NCBI RefSeq assembly: GCF_040546595.1
Contig: NZ_JBEPOB010000001.1
Coordinates: 1,675,001-1,739,000, forward strand
DNA: 64,000 nucleotides
Direction of reading: 5' to 3'
Source of the DNA: Bosea sp. OAE506
GTDB lineage: Bacteria > Pseudomonadota > Alphaproteobacteria > Rhizobiales > Beijerinckiaceae
Position numbers and translations under genes: made by a program. Under the pieces are notes generated by a model. It had not been told where the DNA came from, ran no database searches, and was given only the letters and a program-made list of their open reading frames with translations. Numbering within the stretch: the stretch's first letter is position 1; every line of letters starts with the position of its first letter. Shown in pieces: positions 49,655 through 58,726 of the stretch.

Positions 49655-50617
49655 ATGGGCCTGCTCGTCGACGGACAATGGCGCGACCAGTGGTACGACA
49701 CCGCCAAGAGCGGCGGGCGGTTCCAGCGACAGGACAGTGCCTTCCGCAACTGGGTGACGGCTGACGGCTCGCCAGGCCCCAGCGGCGAGGGCGGCTTCAA
49801 GGCCGAGCCGGGGCGCTATCATCTCTATGTCTCGCTCGCCTGCCCCTGGGCGCATCGCGCGCTGATCTTTCGCGCGCTCAAGGGGCTGGAGGCGATGATC
49901 GACGTTTCCGTCGTCCACTGGCTGATGCTCGACCAGGGCTGGACCTTTGCCGAAGGGCCGGGCGTCGTGCCCGATCCGATCGGGGGGGCGGAATTCCTGC
50001 ACCAGGTCTATACGCGGGCCGATCCCCGCTACAGCGGGCGCGTCACCGTGCCCGTGCTGTGGGACAAAGGGCAGGGGACGATCGTCAACAACGAGTCGTC
50101 CGAGATCATCCGGATGTTGAACAGCGCTTTCGACGGGATCGGTGCCAAGGCCGGCGATTTCTACCCTGTGGCGCTGCGCAGCGAGATCGACGCGCTGAAC
50201 GAGCGCATCTACGCGACAGTGAACAACGGCGTTTACAAGGCCGGTTTCGCGACGACGCAGGACGCCTATGAAGAGGCCGTCCAGCCGCTGTTCGAGACGC
50301 TGGACTGGCTGGAGGAGCGGCTCGAGAGCCGCCGTTTCCTCACCGGGGAGGCCATTACCGAAGCCGACTGGCGGCTTTTCACCACGCTGATCCGCTTCGA
50401 CGCCGTCTATGTCGGCCACTTCAAATGCAACATCCGGCGCATCGCCGATTATCCGCGGCTGAGCGCCTATCTGCGGGCGCTGTTCCAGGTCGATGGCGTC
50501 GCCGGCACGGTCGATCTCGGGCACATCAAGCGGCATTATTACGAGAGCCACCGGACCATCAATCCGACGGGGATCGTGCCGATGGGGCCGGATCTGTCGG
50601 AACTGGTCGGCGTCTGA
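49655..50617 (+). CDS. yqjG: glutathionyl-hydroquinone reductase
   Basis: Glutathione transferase of the Xi class, 320 residues, that reduces glutathionyl-hydroquinones. Catalytic Cys63 in VSLACPWAHRALI is at the same number as in E. coli YqjG. Other marks: VTVPVLWDKG-type strand followed by NNESSEIIRML (GSH gamma-Glu site), NNGVYKAGFATTQDAYEEAV, and LTGEAITEADWRLFTTLIRF. The C-terminal HIKRHYYESHRTINPTGIVP is diagnostic of the family. Length is normal. Confidence 0.95.
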   Translation: MGLLVDGQWRDQWYDTAKSGGRFQRQDSAFRNWVTADGSPGPSGEGGFKAEPGRYHLYVSLACPWAHRALIFRALKGLEAMIDVSVVHWLMLDQGWTFAEGPGVVPDPIGGAEFLHQVYTRADPRYSGRVTVPVLWDKGQGTIVNNESSEIIRMLNSAFDGIGAKAGDFYPVALRSEIDALNERIYATVNNGVYKAGFATTQDAYEEAVQPLFETLDWLEERLESRRFLTGEAITEADWRLFTTLIRFDAVYVGHFKCNIRRIADYPRLSAYLRALFQVDGVAGTVDLGHIKRHYYESHRTINPTGIVPMGPDLSELVGV

Positions 50618-50626
50618 GACGAGGCC

Positions 50627-50730
50627 GTCATTCTCGGGCGAAGCGAAGCGCAGACCCGAGAATCTCCATCCGGAAGAAGCGCACGAGCTTTCTGATTCCC
50701 GAGATGGTCGGGTCAAGCCCGACCATGACG
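50627..50730. repeat. intergenic palindromic repeat, copy E
   Basis: Starts GTCATTCTCGGGCGAAGCGA and shares a 24-base identity (50636-50659) with copy A. The partner unit is GAGATGGTCGGG-tcaag-CCCGACCATGAC at the other end. It fills the space between the yqjG and mur genes, which converge. Confidence 0.78.
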
Positions 50731-50734
50731 CGCT

Positions 50735-51184
50735 CTAAGCCTTCTTCCCCCGAACGCCCGGCCGCTTCTTGCGGCCGTAGAGCTCGAGCCGGTGGCGGAC
50801 GAGTTCGTAGCCCAGCTCGGCAGCGATGCGGCGCTGCAGTTCCTCGATGGCGTCCGACGAAAACTCGATCACCTCGCCGCTCTCGACGTCGATGAGGTGG
50901 TCGTGATGCTCCTGGTCGGCATGCTCGTAGCGGGAGACGCCGTCCTCGAAGGCGTGGCGCTCGATGGCGCCTTGCGTCTCCAGCACCTTCATGGTGCGAT
51001 AGACCGTCGAGAGCGACAGCGTCGGATCGACCGCAAAGGCGCGGGTGAAGATGCCCTTGGCGTCGGGGTGGTCGTCGGCTTCCGCGAGCACGCGCAGGAT
51101 CAGCCGGCGCTGCTGCGTCATCCGCAGCCCGGCATCCCTGAGCTGGCCCTCGAATCCGGCCACGCGCTGCTCGACTCCCGACAT
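50735..51184 (-). CDS. mur: Fur-family regulator, probably Mur
   Basis: Metal-responsive repressor, 149 residues. Winged helix with RMTQQRRLILRVLAE and LSLSTVYRTMKVLETQGAI, then metal-binding HADQEHHDHLIDVESGEVIE (His93, His94 and His96 region). No CxxC zinc-knuckle pair is present, as in several alphaproteobacterial Fur/Mur proteins. It is divergent from sitABCD and the promoter between holds four TTGCAA boxes, so manganese-responsive control of sitABCD (Mur role) fits better than global iron control. Assignment to Mur rests on context. Confidence 0.85.
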   Translation of the reverse strand: MSGVEQRVAGFEGQLRDAGLRMTQQRRLILRVLAEADDHPDAKGIFTRAFAVDPTLSLSTVYRTMKVLETQGAIERHAFEDGVSRYEHADQEHHDHLIDVESGEVIEFSSDAIEELQRRIAAELGYELVRHRLELYGRKKRPGVRGKKA

Positions 51185-51213
51185 GATGCCGGCATAGCAA
51201 TTCTGCGACGCAT

Positions 51214-51275
51214 TTGCAAAAGGCTCTTATTGCAAATGTGTTGCAACTGCATTGACAGATGCGATTGCGTTGCAA
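51214..51275. promoter_or_regulatory. mur-sitA promoter with four TTGCAA boxes
   Basis: TTGCAA occurs at 51214-51219, 51230-51235, 51241-51246 and 51270-51275. A TTGACA at 51252-51257 could be the -35 element of sitA, with a weak -10 near 51273-51281 overlapping the last box. The boxes cover both possible promoters. TGCAA-type motifs are known Mur-responsive sites in rhizobia; binding here is inferred. Confidence 0.7.
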
Positions 51276-51310
51276 TAGCGTATCGTACAATCCAACCGAC
51301 AGGAGCCGAC

Positions 51311-52219
51311 ATGTCCACGAGACGATCCGTGCTGCTCTCCGGGGCGATGCTGCTGGGCATTGCGCTCACGGCCCCGTCGGGCGCAGCCTTCGCCCAGGAC
51401 AGGAAGCTTCGCGTCGTCACCACCTTCACGGTGATCCAGGACATCGCGCAGAACGTCGCCGGTGATGCGGCGATCGTGGAATCGATCACCAAGCCCGGCG
51501 CCGAGATCCACGACTACCAGCCGACGCCACTCGATGTTATGAAGGCGCAGTCGGCTGATCTGGTTTTGTGGAACGGGCTCAATCTCGAGCGCTGGTTCGA
51601 GCGCTTCTTCGACAATGTGAAGAATGTCCGCAGCGCCGTGGTCAGCGAAGGCGTCGAGCCGATGGGCATTGCCGAGGGGCCCTATCAGGGGCGGCCCAAC
51701 CCGCATGCCTGGATGTCGACGACGAACGCGCTGACCTATGTCGAGAACATCCGCAAGGCGCTGGCGGCCGCGGATCCGGCCAAGGCAGAGGTCTACGCCG
51801 CCAATGCGAAAGCCTATGCCGAGCGCATCCGGGCGGTGGATGCGCCGCTGCGGGCACGGCTCGACAAGGTGCCGCCGGCGCAGCGCTGGCTGGTCAGCAG
51901 CGAGGGCGCTTTCTCTTATCTTGCGCGCGACTATGGCTGGCGCGAAGCCTATCTCTGGCCGATCAACGCCGACCAGCAGGGCACGCCTCAGCAGGTGCGC
52001 CGGCTGATCGACCTCGTCCGCAAGAACAAGATCCCGGCCGTCTTCAGCGAAAGCACGATCTCCGACAAGGCCGCCCGGCAGGTCGCGCGCGAGACCGGCG
52101 CCCGCTATGGCGGCGTGCTCTATGTCGACTCCCTGTCGACGGCGGACGGGCCGGTGCCGACCTATCTCAGGCTGCTGGAGATCACCGTCGACACCGTGGC
52201 GAAGGGTTTCGGCCAGTGA
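51311..52219 (+). CDS. sitA: manganese/iron ABC transporter binding protein
   Basis: Periplasmic cluster A-I metal-binding protein, 302 residues. Signal peptide [20 protein letters not shown] with cleavage near AQD. Metal ligands are visible as His in EIHDYQPTP, His in PNPHAWMS, Glu in [14 protein letters not shown] and Asp in LYVDSLS, the Mn/Fe pattern of the SitA/PsaA group. The ATG at 51311 has AGGAG 6 bases upstream. It is first in the sitABCD operon; its stop overlaps the next start (GTGA). Confidence 0.95.
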   Translation: MSTRRSVLLSGAMLLGIALTAPSGAAFAQDRKLRVVTTFTVIQDIAQNVAGDAAIVESITKPGAEIHDYQPTPLDVMKAQSADLVLWNGLNLERWFERFFDNVKNVRSAVVSEGVEPMGIAEGPYQGRPNPHAWMSTTNALTYVENIRKALAAADPAKAEVYAANAKAYAERIRAVDAPLRARLDKVPPAQRWLVSSEGAFSYLARDYGWREAYLWPINADQQGTPQQVRRLIDLVRKNKIPAVFSESTISDKAARQVARETGARYGGVLYVDSLSTADGPVPTYLRLLEITVDTVAKGFGQ

Positions 52220-53142
52220 GCGCCGCGGCCGCCGGCCGCCATGAGGGGATGGCCTCGATTGCGGTCGAGGGCGTGACCGTGCGCTACGCCAATGGCGTGA
52301 CCGCGGTGACCGACGCCTCCTTCGCGCTCGGGGCCGGCACGATCTGCGCGCTCGTCGGCATCAACGGCTCTGGCAAATCGACGCTGTTCAAGACGCTGAT
52401 GGGGTTTCTGAAGCCGGCGCGCGGCTCGGTCTCGATCGCGGGGCTGCCGGTGGGCCAGGCGCTGAAGCGCGGGCTCGTCGCCTATGTGCCGCAGGCCGAG
52501 GAGGTCGACTGGACCTTCCCCGTCCTGGTCGAGGACGTGGTGATGATGGGCCGCTACGGCCATATGGGCCTCCTGCGGATCGCGCGGCAGGCGGATCGCG
52601 AGGCCGTCGACCAGGCGCTGGCGCGCGTCAACATGCTGGAGTTCCGCACCCGCCAGATCGGCGAATTGTCCGGCGGCCAGCGCAAGCGCGTCTTCCTGGC
52701 GCGCGCGCTGGCGCAGGGCGGGCAGGTCATCCTGCTCGACGAGCCCTTCACGGGCGTCGACGTGAAGACCGAGGATGCGATCGTGGCGCTGATGCGGGAA
52801 TTGCGGGACGAAGGCCGGCTGATGCTGGTCTCGACTCATAATCTCGGCTCGATCCCGGATTTCTGCGACCAGGTCGTGATCATCAACAGGACGGTGCTGG
52901 CAGCCGGGCCGACCGCGACGACCTTCACCCATGACAATCTCCAGCGCGCTTTCGGCGGCGCGCTGCGTCACTTCCGTCTTGGCGGCGCCGATCTCCATGA
53001 CGACAAGGACGAGCGGCGCGTCACGGTCATTACCGACGACGAGCGGCCGCTCGTGCTTTACGGCAAGCGCGACAGCGAGCGCGTCGCCGGCGGCAAGGCA
53101 ACCGGCGAGACGGCCGATCCCGCAAAGGATCGCGCGCCGTGA
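52216..53142 (+). CDS. sitB: manganese/iron ABC transporter ATP-binding protein
   Basis: ATPase subunit, 308 residues. Walker [11 protein letters not shown]-loop [13 protein letters not shown], signature [15 protein letters not shown], Walker [12 protein letters not shown], switch VSTHNLGS. The [12 protein letters not shown] stretch is typical of SitB/MntB-type proteins. The GTG start at 52216 overlaps the sitA stop and has AAGGG upstream; an ATG at 52249 lacks proper spacing. A ~50-residue hydrophilic C-terminal extension ([18 protein letters not shown]) follows the ATPase domain. Confidence 0.94.
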   Translation: MSAAAAGRHEGMASIAVEGVTVRYANGVTAVTDASFALGAGTICALVGINGSGKSTLFKTLMGFLKPARGSVSIAGLPVGQALKRGLVAYVPQAEEVDWTFPVLVEDVVMMGRYGHMGLLRIARQADREAVDQALARVNMLEFRTRQIGELSGGQRKRVFLARALAQGGQVILLDEPFTGVDVKTEDAIVALMRELRDEGRLMLVSTHNLGSIPDFCDQVVIINRTVLAAGPTATTFTHDNLQRAFGGALRHFRLGGADLHDDKDERRVTVITDDERPLVLYGKRDSERVAGGKATGETADPAKDRAP

Positions 53143-53999
53143 TCGATCTTCTGCTGGAACCCTTCGGCTACCAATACATGGTCCGGGCGATCTGGGTTTC
53201 GGCGCTGGTCGGCGGCGTCTGCGCCTTTCTCTCCTGCTTCCTGATGCTGAAGGGCTGGTCGCTGATGGGCGATGCGCTGGCCCACGCGATCGTGCCCGGC
53301 GTCGCGCTCGCCTATCTGCTCAAGGTGCCCTACGCGGCCGGCGCCTTCTTCTCGGGCATGCTGGCGGCGCTCGCCATGGCACTGGTGCGGCTGCGCACGC
53401 AATTGCGCGAGGACGCCGTCATCGGCATCGTTTTCACCACCTTCTTCGCGGCGGGGCTCCTGATCGTCTCGATCAACCCGACCTCGGTGAACGTGCAGTC
53501 GATCGTGCTCGGCAACATCCTCGGCATCTCGGACGAGGATGTCGTCCAGGTCGCGATCATCGCCATCGTCTCGCTCGCCGTGCTCATGCTGCGCTGGCGC
53601 GACCTGATGCTGGTCTTCTTCGACGAGAACCAGGCGCGCGCCGTCGGGCTGTCCCCGACCCGGCTGAAGATCCTGTTCTTCGTCTTGCTCAGCGCCTGCA
53701 CAGTGGCCGCGCTGCAGACGGTCGGGGCCGTGCTGGTGATCGCGATGGTGATCACGCCGGGCGCCACCGCCTATCTTCTCTGCGACCGGTTCGGCCGGCT
53801 GATCTGCCTGGCGGTGGCGCTGGGCGTCGTGACCAGCGTGGCGGGCGCCTATGCGAGCTATTTCTTGGACGGCTCGACCGGCGGGCTGATCGTGGTGTTC
53901 CAGACGATCCTGTTCCTGCTCGCCTTCGTCTTCGCGCCCAAGCACGGGCGGCTGGCGGCGGCGCGGGCCGCGCGGGCCGTCCCGGAGACGGGCCCATGA
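53139..53999 (+). CDS. sitC: manganese/iron ABC transporter permease
   Basis: Inner-membrane permease, 286 residues, ABC-3 family. Segments include [20 protein letters not shown] followed by [20 protein letters not shown], and the coupling region [20 protein letters not shown]. It starts with a GTG that overlaps the sitB stop, and its stop overlaps the sitD ATG. With two permease genes in the operon, the channel is expected to be a heterodimer. Confidence 0.94.
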   Translation: MIDLLLEPFGYQYMVRAIWVSALVGGVCAFLSCFLMLKGWSLMGDALAHAIVPGVALAYLLKVPYAAGAFFSGMLAALAMALVRLRTQLREDAVIGIVFTTFFAAGLLIVSINPTSVNVQSIVLGNILGISDEDVVQVAIIAIVSLAVLMLRWRDLMLVFFDENQARAVGLSPTRLKILFFVLLSACTVAALQTVGAVLVIAMVITPGATAYLLCDRFGRLICLAVALGVVTSVAGAYASYFLDGSTGGLIVVFQTILFLLAFVFAPKHGRLAAARAARAVPETGP

Positions 54000-54839
54000 G
54001 TGCGCTGGACGCCTGGCTGATCGCGCCGCTGTCGCACGAGTTCATGCAGCGCGGCCTGCTCGTTGCGGTGCTGGTCGGCGTCGTCTGCGCAGTGCTCTCC
54101 TGCTTCCTGATCCTGAAGGGCTGGTCACTGATGGGGGATGCGGTGTCCCACGCCGTCCTGCCCGGCATCGTGCTGGCGCAGATCGCGGGCCTTCCGCTGG
54201 CCGCAGGCGCGTTCGTTGCGGGCCTGAGCTGTTCGCTCGCCATCGGCTACCTCAAGGAGAACAGCCGGGTAAAGGAGGACACGGTGATGGGCATCGTCTT
54301 CTCCGGCATGTTTGCGCTCGGGCTCGTGATGTTCGTCAAGGTCGAGAGCGACCAGCACCTGCTCCACATCCTGTTCGGCAACATGCTCGGCGTGCGCTGG
54401 TCGGATCTGGCGGAGACGGCCCTGATCGCGGTGCCGACGATCGTGATCATGCTCGCCCTGCGCCGGGACTTTCTGCTGGTGGCCTTCGACCCCGCCCATT
54501 GCGCGGGCGATCGGCCTTCCCGTGCGCTGGCTGAATTTCGGCCTGCTGATGCTGCTGGCGCTGACGATCGTGGCCGCGCTCAAGGCTGTCGGCATCATCC
54601 TCGTTGTCGCCATGCTGATCGCACCGGGCGCGATCGGCTTCCTGACGACGCGGCGGTTCGACGCCATGCTGGTCGTGGCGGTCGCGGTCGCGATCGTCTC
54701 GAGCGTCATCGGGACGATCCTGAGCTATCATCTCGATGGCGCAACAGGGCCCTGCATCGTGGTGGTGCAGGCGGTGTTCTTCCTGGCGGCGCTGGGGCTC
54801 AATCTCCGCCGCGCGTCCAGGCGCGCCACCGCCGCCTGA
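53996..54839 (+). pseudogene. sitD: manganese/iron ABC transporter permease sitD, frameshifted
   Basis: Second ABC-3 permease. The first ~168 residues are normal (VLVGVVCAVLSCFLILKGWS; VKVESDQHLLHILFGNMLGV) up to VAFDPAH. One extra T at 54499-54500 then shifts the frame. One base later the family sequence resumes as ARAIGLPVRWLNFGLLMLLA and runs to the stop at 54839. Without the extra base a normal 280-residue SitD results. The unshifted frame reads on to 54886 as nonsense. Either a true loss of SitD or a one-base sequence error. Confidence 0.88.
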
Positions 54840-55646
54840 TCAGGCGGCCTGCAGATCGGCGCCCTCCGGGGCGCGCGAAACCGTGATGGTCTGGGCCAGG
54901 CACTGGCAGTTGAACTGGCTGGTCAGGAAGGCGATGTCGGCGGCGTCGCGGCCGGTCGCGATCCGAACCATGCCCTCGACGGGCGCCAGCCGCGTCGGAT
55001 CGACGAGCCACCAGCGGCCGTCGAGATAGACCTCGAAGACGGCGTGGAAATCCGGCGGGTCGAGGTCGAGCGCATAGGCGCTGACCGCCCGGGCGGGAAT
55101 GTTCAGCGCCCGCGTCAGCGCGATGCCGAGATGGGTGAAGTCGCGGCAGACGCCGGCCCTATCGATGAAGGTGTGCTGCGCCGTGGTCTGGGCGTGGCTG
55201 ACGCCGTGGACATAGTCGAGATGCTCGTGCAGCCAGTCGAGCACGGCGAGGATGCGGGCTCCGCCGCCCTGGATGCTGCAGAATTCGCGCTGGGCGAAGC
55301 GCATAAACTCGTCCGAGGGCGAGAACCGGCTCGGCAGCAGATAAGGCAGCACCTCCTGCGGCAGCTCCAACCAGTCATGCTGGCGCGCGCCGGGGCCGAG
55401 AGGCTCGCGGTTGCCGTTGTCGACCAGCGCCCGGTAGCGGATCTCGACCTGGCCCGAGAGGGCCGCACGGAAGCGGCGTTCACCCGTCTCGGGATGGAGA
55501 TCGCGCACCAACGCCGCGTCAGGCGAGATGGTGAGACTTTCCGAGAGGATCGTCTGGTCGGGCGAGCGCGCGGCCTCGATCGCGGCGATCACCTGCGTGT
55601 CGCTGTCGAAGCCATAGGTCAGCGTCGCCGCTACGTCGAGTTTCAT
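54840..55646 (-). CDS. transglutaminase-like cysteine protease family protein
   Basis: Soluble protein of 268 residues with a bacterial transglutaminase-like N-terminal domain and a core triad Cys167 (AGVCRDFTH), His201 (DFHAVFEV) and Asp216 (LVDPTRL). Such proteins are usually predicted proteases or amidases; the substrate is unknown. I use the ATG at 55646 because a G-rich site (GGGGGGA) precedes it and the family starts here (MKLDVAATLTY); 55688 is a longer option. Its stop abuts that of sitD (0 bases). Confidence 0.85.
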   Translation of the reverse strand: MKLDVAATLTYGFDSDTQVIAAIEAARSPDQTILSESLTISPDAALVRDLHPETGERRFRAALSGQVEIRYRALVDNGNREPLGPGARQHDWLELPQEVLPYLLPSRFSPSDEFMRFAQREFCSIQGGGARILAVLDWLHEHLDYVHGVSHAQTTAQHTFIDRAGVCRDFTHLGIALTRALNIPARAVSAYALDLDPPDFHAVFEVYLDGRWWLVDPTRLAPVEGMVRIATGRDAADIAFLTSQFNCQCLAQTITVSRAPEGADLQAA

Positions 55647-55711
55647 GGGTCCCCCCGGAATGCCTTGTGCGAGACCGGGCAACGCCATGTGGGGGCGGAA
55701 GTTCCTGAGTG

Positions 55712-56719
55712 TCAGGCCGCTCTGGCTTCAACCCCCAGCTCCGGCGCGATGCCGGCCAGGATCTCGTAGGAGCGCTTCCGCGCCTCATGGTCGAAGATCG
55801 GCGCCGTGACCATGATCTCGTCGGCACGTGTCGCGGCCATGAAGGCGCCGAGCTGGCGCTTCAGCGTGTCCGGCGAACCGATGAAGGCGTAGCGCAGCAT
55901 GCCCGCGACATGGGCCTTTTCGGCCGGCGACCAGTAGGTCTCGATGTCGTCGATCGGCGGCTGCAGCTTGCCGCGCTGGCCGCGCACCATGCCGACGAAG
56001 CGCTGCTGCAGCGAGGTCGCGAGATGGCGTGCCTCGGCATCGGTCTCGGCGGCGATGACGTTGATGCCGGGCATGGCGTAGGGCCGCGCGAGCTGCTCCG
56101 AGGGCTTGAAGCGCTCGCGATAGATCGCCAGCGCCTGCATCAGCGCATCGGGCGCGAAATGCGAGGCGAAGGCATAGGGCAGGCCGAGCTCGGCTGCGAG
56201 CTGGGAGCCGAACAGGCTCGAGCCCAGGATCCAGAGCGGCACGTTGAGTCCCGCGCCCGGCACGGCCTGGATCGTCTGGCTGGGCCCCGCCGGGGCAAAA
56301 TAGGCCTGCAGTTCGAGGACGTCCTGCGGGAACTGGTCGGAGGACATCGGGCTGCGGCGCATCGCCCGCATCGTCATCTGGTCGGTGCCGGGCGCACGGC
56401 CGAGGCCGAGATCGATGCGGCCGGGAAAGAGTGCCTCGAGCGTTCCAAACTGCTCGGCGATGATCAGCGGCGCATGGTTGGGCAGCATGATGCCGCCGGC
56501 GCCGACGCGGATGGTCTTCGTCGCGGCGGCGAGCTGGCCGATGACGACGGCGGTGGCGGCGCTGGCGATGCCGACCATGTTGTGGTGCTCGGCGACCCAG
56601 TAACGGCCGTAGCCGAGGGCTTCGGCATGGCGGGCGAGGTCGATCGAGGCGCGGAGCGCATCGCCCGGCTCCTGTCCTTCGCGGACGGGAACGAGGTCGA
56701 GAACGGAGATGGCGACCAT
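55712..56719 (-). CDS. LLM-class flavin-dependent oxidoreductase (luciferase-like)
   Basis: Flavin-dependent TIM-barrel enzyme, 335 residues, of the bacterial luciferase-like monooxygenase superfamily. Seen: [58 protein letters not shown], and [20 protein letters not shown]. These match the MsnO8/YhbW-like branch, in which no function is firmly assigned. It stands 65 bases upstream of the transglutaminase gene and may share its transcript. Confidence 0.9.
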   Translation of the reverse strand: MVAISVLDLVPVREGQEPGDALRASIDLARHAEALGYGRYWVAEHHNMVGIASAATAVVIGQLAAATKTIRVGAGGIMLPNHAPLIIAEQFGTLEALFPGRIDLGLGRAPGTDQMTMRAMRRSPMSSDQFPQDVLELQAYFAPAGPSQTIQAVPGAGLNVPLWILGSSLFGSQLAAELGLPYAFASHFAPDALMQALAIYRERFKPSEQLARPYAMPGINVIAAETDAEARHLATSLQQRFVGMVRGQRGKLQPPIDDIETYWSPAEKAHVAGMLRYAFIGSPDTLKRQLGAFMAATRADEIMVTAPIFDHEARKRSYEILAGIAPELGVEARAA

Positions 56720-56814
56720 GGCAGCCTCGACTTGGGCTCCCTGGGGAACCGGTGGCGTTCGGCTTTCCTAGATGGGGCCTCGCGCCGGCCCGGTCCAGTG
56801 GGCGCGGGGCGCGA

Positions 56815-57555
56815 TCATGGCGCCCCTGCGCCGCGGTTCTGCCGCGGGGCGTCACCCGGTGCCAGCGCCGCGCAGATGCCGGGGTCCGCCTCGCGATAGG
56901 CGCGGTCGTAATCGGCCAGATGCAGCCCGTCCTTCAGCGGAATGCCGTCGCCGAAGCCGGAGGCAGGGAGGCAGGATCCCTGCTGGCGACAGGCCGCCGC
57001 AGCCGCACCTGCGATCTCGAGGGCTGCCTCCTCCGAGAAGGCGGGCACCTGCCGTGCATCGAGCCGCGGCAGCGCGGCGATCACGATCAGCTCCGCGCGC
57101 CCGGCCAGTTGCCGGAGCAGGCCGCGGAACGCCTGGCGGAAGCGCAGGACCGCCTCGGGCGGCTCGCGGAAGCGCTTGCGGTTGGCGTCGTTGGTGCCGA
57201 CGCTCAGGATGATCGCCCGCGGCGGGCGGGGCAGAGCCAGTTCGTCCAGCAGCTCCCGCGTGTCGCCGGTGGTGGCGCCGTGCAGTCCGCCATTCACCAG
57301 CGGCAGGCCGCAGAACGCGCGGGCGTGCCAGCGCGCGACATGGGAATCGCCCAGCGCCAGGAGATAATCTCCTTCAACATGGCGCAGATCGGCCCGGATC
57401 TGGACGAGGCGCTGGTCCCGGTAGGAGGGCACTGCGGTCGAGAAGCGGCCGATGGCGAAGCCGGCCAACGATCCGCCGATCAGGGCGAGAGGGACGAGCA
57501 CGAGAAGCGCCGCGAGGCGGCTGCTGGGAGAAGCTCCAAGGGCACACGGCACCAT
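56815..57555 (-). CDS. SGNH/GDSL hydrolase, membrane-anchored
   Basis: 246 residues: an N-terminal hydrophobic anchor (LAALLVLVPLALIGGSLAGF) then a periplasmic SGNH domain. Block I is LLALGDSHVARW (Ser nucleophile), a block II-like Gly lies in NGGLHGATTGDT, block III is SVGTNDANRK, and block V holds DGLHLADYD (Asp, His). An esterase or deacetylase acting on a glycan or lipid is likely, but the substrate is unknown. It begins 1 base after the small membrane protein gene, so the two are coupled. Confidence 0.87.
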   Translation of the reverse strand: MVPCALGASPSSRLAALLVLVPLALIGGSLAGFAIGRFSTAVPSYRDQRLVQIRADLRHVEGDYLLALGDSHVARWHARAFCGLPLVNGGLHGATTGDTRELLDELALPRPPRAIILSVGTNDANRKRFREPPEAVLRFRQAFRGLLRQLAGRAELIVIAALPRLDARQVPAFSEEAALEIAGAAAAACRQQGSCLPASGFGDGIPLKDGLHLADYDRAYREADPGICAALAPGDAPRQNRGAGAP

Positions 57556-57556
57556 G

Positions 57557-57826
57557 TCACGTCCCCGTTCGGCTGGCCGCGCAGCGGCTGGAGGAGGGGG
57601 CCGGGTTCGCCCGGCCGGTCACGGGGTCGCGCCAGGTGGGTTGGGCGCAGGCCTCGTCGCCGCGGAGTAAGAAGCCCTGCCGCGACAGCAGGGCTGGCAG
57701 CGCCCAGAGCCAGAGCGCGATCACGAGGAGGATCGCGGCGCCGGCCGCCGCTCGAAGGACGGTCCGGCGCCAGGCGATCCGGCGCGGATGGGGAATGGAC
57801 ATGATAGGTGATGCGAGATCGGTCAT
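57557..57826 (-). CDS. small single-pass membrane protein, unknown function
   Basis: 89 residues with one strong hydrophobic segment (about 25-48: LRAAAGAAILLVIALWLWAL). A basic N-terminus suggests the C-terminal half faces the periplasm. I recognise no family. It is supported by its position: the stop is one base before the SGNH hydrolase start, the pattern of a translationally coupled pair. Starts at 57826 or 57802 are possible. Confidence 0.55.
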   Translation of the reverse strand: MTDLASPIMSIPHPRRIAWRRTVLRAAAGAAILLVIALWLWALPALLSRQGFLLRGDEACAQPTWRDPVTGRANPAPSSSRCAASRTGT

Positions 57827-57991
57827 GGCGACAGCACGGGCCCTTCCGCCGGCCGTTCTGTGGCACCGACTTTGCTAGATGACGTCTGGGCGGGGGCTTC
57901 TGGTATCCTTGCTTTTCCGCGCCCGGCGGCAGAAACAATCGGAAACAACTCCGGCCGCGACCTCGCCCCGACCCGGCGCTAGAGCCAGACC

Positions 57992-58726
57992 ATGAGCAGA
58001 ACGCCCCATATCCTCGTGGTCGAGGACGACCGCGAGATCGCGACGCTGGTCTCGCGCTTCCTCCGCAACAACGACTTCCGCGTCCGGGCCGTCCCCAATG
58101 GGCGGGAGATGGATGCGGCCCTGCGCGACGGCCGCTTCGACCTGATCGTGCTCGACCTGATGCTGCCGGGCGAGGACGGGCTGAGCCTGTGCCGCCGGCT
58201 GCGCAGCGACGGCACGATCCCGATCATCATGCTCACCGCCAAGAGCGAGGAGATCGACCGCATCCTCGGTCTCGAAATGGGCGCCGACGATTACCTCGTG
58301 AAGCCGTTCAATCCGCGCGAGCTCTTGGCGCGGATCCGCGCGGTGCTGCGGCGCGCCGGCGCCGCCCCGGCCGCCGAGGTGGGCGACAGCCCGGTGCTGG
58401 CCTTCGCCGGCTGGCGGCTCGACAAGGCGGTGCGGCGTCTCTTCAACCCGGACGGCGAGCGCGTGCCGCTGACGGGCGCCGAACTCGACCTCCTGCTTGC
58501 CTTCTGCGAACGGCCGCGGCGCGTGCTGTCGCGCGACCAGCTGCTGGACCTGACGCAGGGGCGCATGGCCGCGCCCTTCGAGCGTTCGATCGACGTGCTC
58601 GTTAGCCGGCTGCGCCAGAAGATGGAGCGCAATCCGCGCGAGCCCGAACTGATCCAGACCATCCGCTCCGGCGGCTACATGTTCTCCCCCGAGATCGAGC
58701 GGCCGGCCGAAAGCGCGGAGCGATGA
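57992..58726 (+). CDS. OmpR-family response regulator
   Basis: DNA-binding response regulator, 244 residues. Receiver with acidic pair VVEDDRE, phosphoacceptor Asp55 (VLDLMLPG), Thr/Ser at MLTAKS and Lys in DYLVKPFNP. C-terminal winged helix LTGAELDLLLAFCERP with RSIDVLVSRLRQKM and IQTIRSGGYMF. It overlaps the sensor kinase gene by four bases, so the two form an operon. Target genes are unknown; it is divergent from the small membrane protein/SGNH gene pair, which may be regulated. Confidence 0.95.
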   Translation: MSRTPHILVVEDDREIATLVSRFLRNNDFRVRAVPNGREMDAALRDGRFDLIVLDLMLPGEDGLSLCRRLRSDGTIPIIMLTAKSEEIDRILGLEMGADDYLVKPFNPRELLARIRAVLRRAGAAPAAEVGDSPVLAFAGWRLDKAVRRLFNPDGERVPLTGAELDLLLAFCERPRRVLSRDQLLDLTQGRMAAPFERSIDVLVSRLRQKMERNPREPELIQTIRSGGYMFSPEIERPAESAER

